Assembly (NCBI RefSeq): GCF_000337775.1
Contig: NZ_AOLQ01000040.1
Coordinates: 1-64,000, forward strand
Origin: Haloarcula vallismortis ATCC 29715
GTDB lineage: Archaea; Halobacteriota; Halobacteria; Halobacteriales; Haloarculaceae
DNA length: 64,000 nt
Direction of reading: 5' to 3'
Below the pieces are notes generated by a model. That model was not told where the DNA came from. It worked only from the letters and a program-made list of their open reading frames with translations, and did no database searches. Positions 63,647 through 64,000 of the stretch are shown here, one piece after another (the first letter of the stretch is position 1; each line of letters begins with the position of its first letter). Position numbers and translations under genes: made by a program.

Positions 63647-64000
63647 CGAGCCGTTGCTGTCCGTTCGCGGCCTCAACGCTGCCGTCGAAGGATTTCAGGT
63701 GACCGAGGACATCGACCTCGACGTGAACGCCGGGGAGGCGGTCGGGCTGGTCGGCCGCAACGGTGCCGGCAAGACCAGCACCTTCCGCGGCATCATGGGT
63801 CTGACGCCGGTCTGGAGCGGCTCAGTCAAATTTCGCGGCGAGGAACTGACCGACATTCGTTCAGAGCTCATTCCAAAGCGGGGCATCGGCTATCAACCGG
63901 AGGACCGGAAACTGTTTACCGGGATGACCGTCGACGAGAACTTCCGGCTCCCCATCTGGACCAGCGGGAAAGCCCGCGGTATCGACGACGAGGACGCGGT
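63639..64000 (+). CDS. livF: Liv-type ABC ATP-binding protein (LivF), 5' part
   Basis: The first 120 residues are visible, and the gene runs off the right edge. It starts MSSEPLLSVRGLNAAVEG and includes Walker A LVGRNGAGKTSTFRG and the Q-loop region IGYQPEDRKLFTGMTVDEN. LivF is the second ATPase of the transporter. The start overlaps the livG end by 8 bases, consistent with one operon. Confidence 0.9.
   Translation, partial: MSSEPLLSVRGLNAAVEGFQVTEDIDLDVNAGEAVGLVGRNGAGKTSTFRGIMGLTPVWSGSVKFRGEELTDIRSELIPKRGIGYQPEDRKLFTGMTVDENFRLPIWTSGKARGIDDEDA

Noticed and set aside
1-64000. CRISPR array, insertion sequence, prophage, tRNA or rRNA gene
   Set aside because: No regularly spaced repeats, transposase motifs, phage genes or folded RNA gene signatures were recognised by eye.

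Overview
The window is a piece of a haloarchaeal main chromosome. The G+C content is high, the predicted proteins are strongly acidic, and the information-processing genes are archaeal: FtsZ1, Spt5/NusG with SecE, TBP, DtdA, an XPD/DinG-type helicase and a Get3/ArsA ATPase. Promoters are TATA-type and many starts look leaderless. A complete methylaspartate-cycle cluster, used for acetyl-CoA assimilation, points to Haloarcula or a close relative; this assignment is an inference from gene content.

Layout. At 0-6 kb lie the 5' end of a 2-oxoacid:ferredoxin oxidoreductase alpha subunit, a small flavin reductase, a two-domain universal stress protein, a Rieske protein and a compact pabB-pabA-pabC operon. 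At 6-16 kb are a helix-hairpin-helix protein, aroE, a CaCA-type exchanger with dtdA, then ftsZ1. A binding-protein/transducer chemotaxis pair separates ftsZ1 from secE-spt5. At 16-20 kb are a PHP protein, a DUF457 membrane protein, a CinA-type amidase and an aminotransferase. At 20-26.6 kb glmS-glmE-mal-mch-mcl run leftward from a short divergent promoter region, with the mesaconate CoA-transferase gene running rightward. Together they convert glutamate carbon through methylaspartate, mesaconate and mesaconyl-CoA to glyoxylate and propionyl-CoA.

At 26.6-35.6 kb are TRAM, TBP, helicase, zinc-finger, Get3, SDR, endonuclease V, AN1-rhomboid and receiver-PAS genes. At 35.6-38.3 kb is the most unusual locus: an AT-rich block with a 44-residue secreted-type hydrophobic peptide facing a caspase-like (CHAT) protein whose C-terminal coding end is also AT-rich. 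At 38.4-46.5 kb are a DUF5788-PolX-Mut7-C operon, a LolA-like lipoprotein with a MacB-type ABC exporter, a putative PD-(D/E)XK nuclease carrying an iron-sulphur-type cysteine pattern, and a DUF4013 membrane protein. At 46.8-54.9 kb are Nudix, uS10-like, M20 peptidase, pilin, geranylgeranyl reductase, ferredoxin, SpoIIM and PAPS-reductase-like genes.

At 55-64 kb are an MFS transporter interrupted by a frameshift in a T-run, an AMP-forming acyl-CoA synthetase and a 3-hydroxybutyrate-dehydrogenase-like SDR. These are followed by a divergent Liv-type ABC operon (binding protein, two permeases, two ATPases, the last cut by the window edge). A strong palindrome lies between the SDR and the ABC operon. 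No tRNA, rRNA, CRISPR array, insertion sequence or prophage was recognised.
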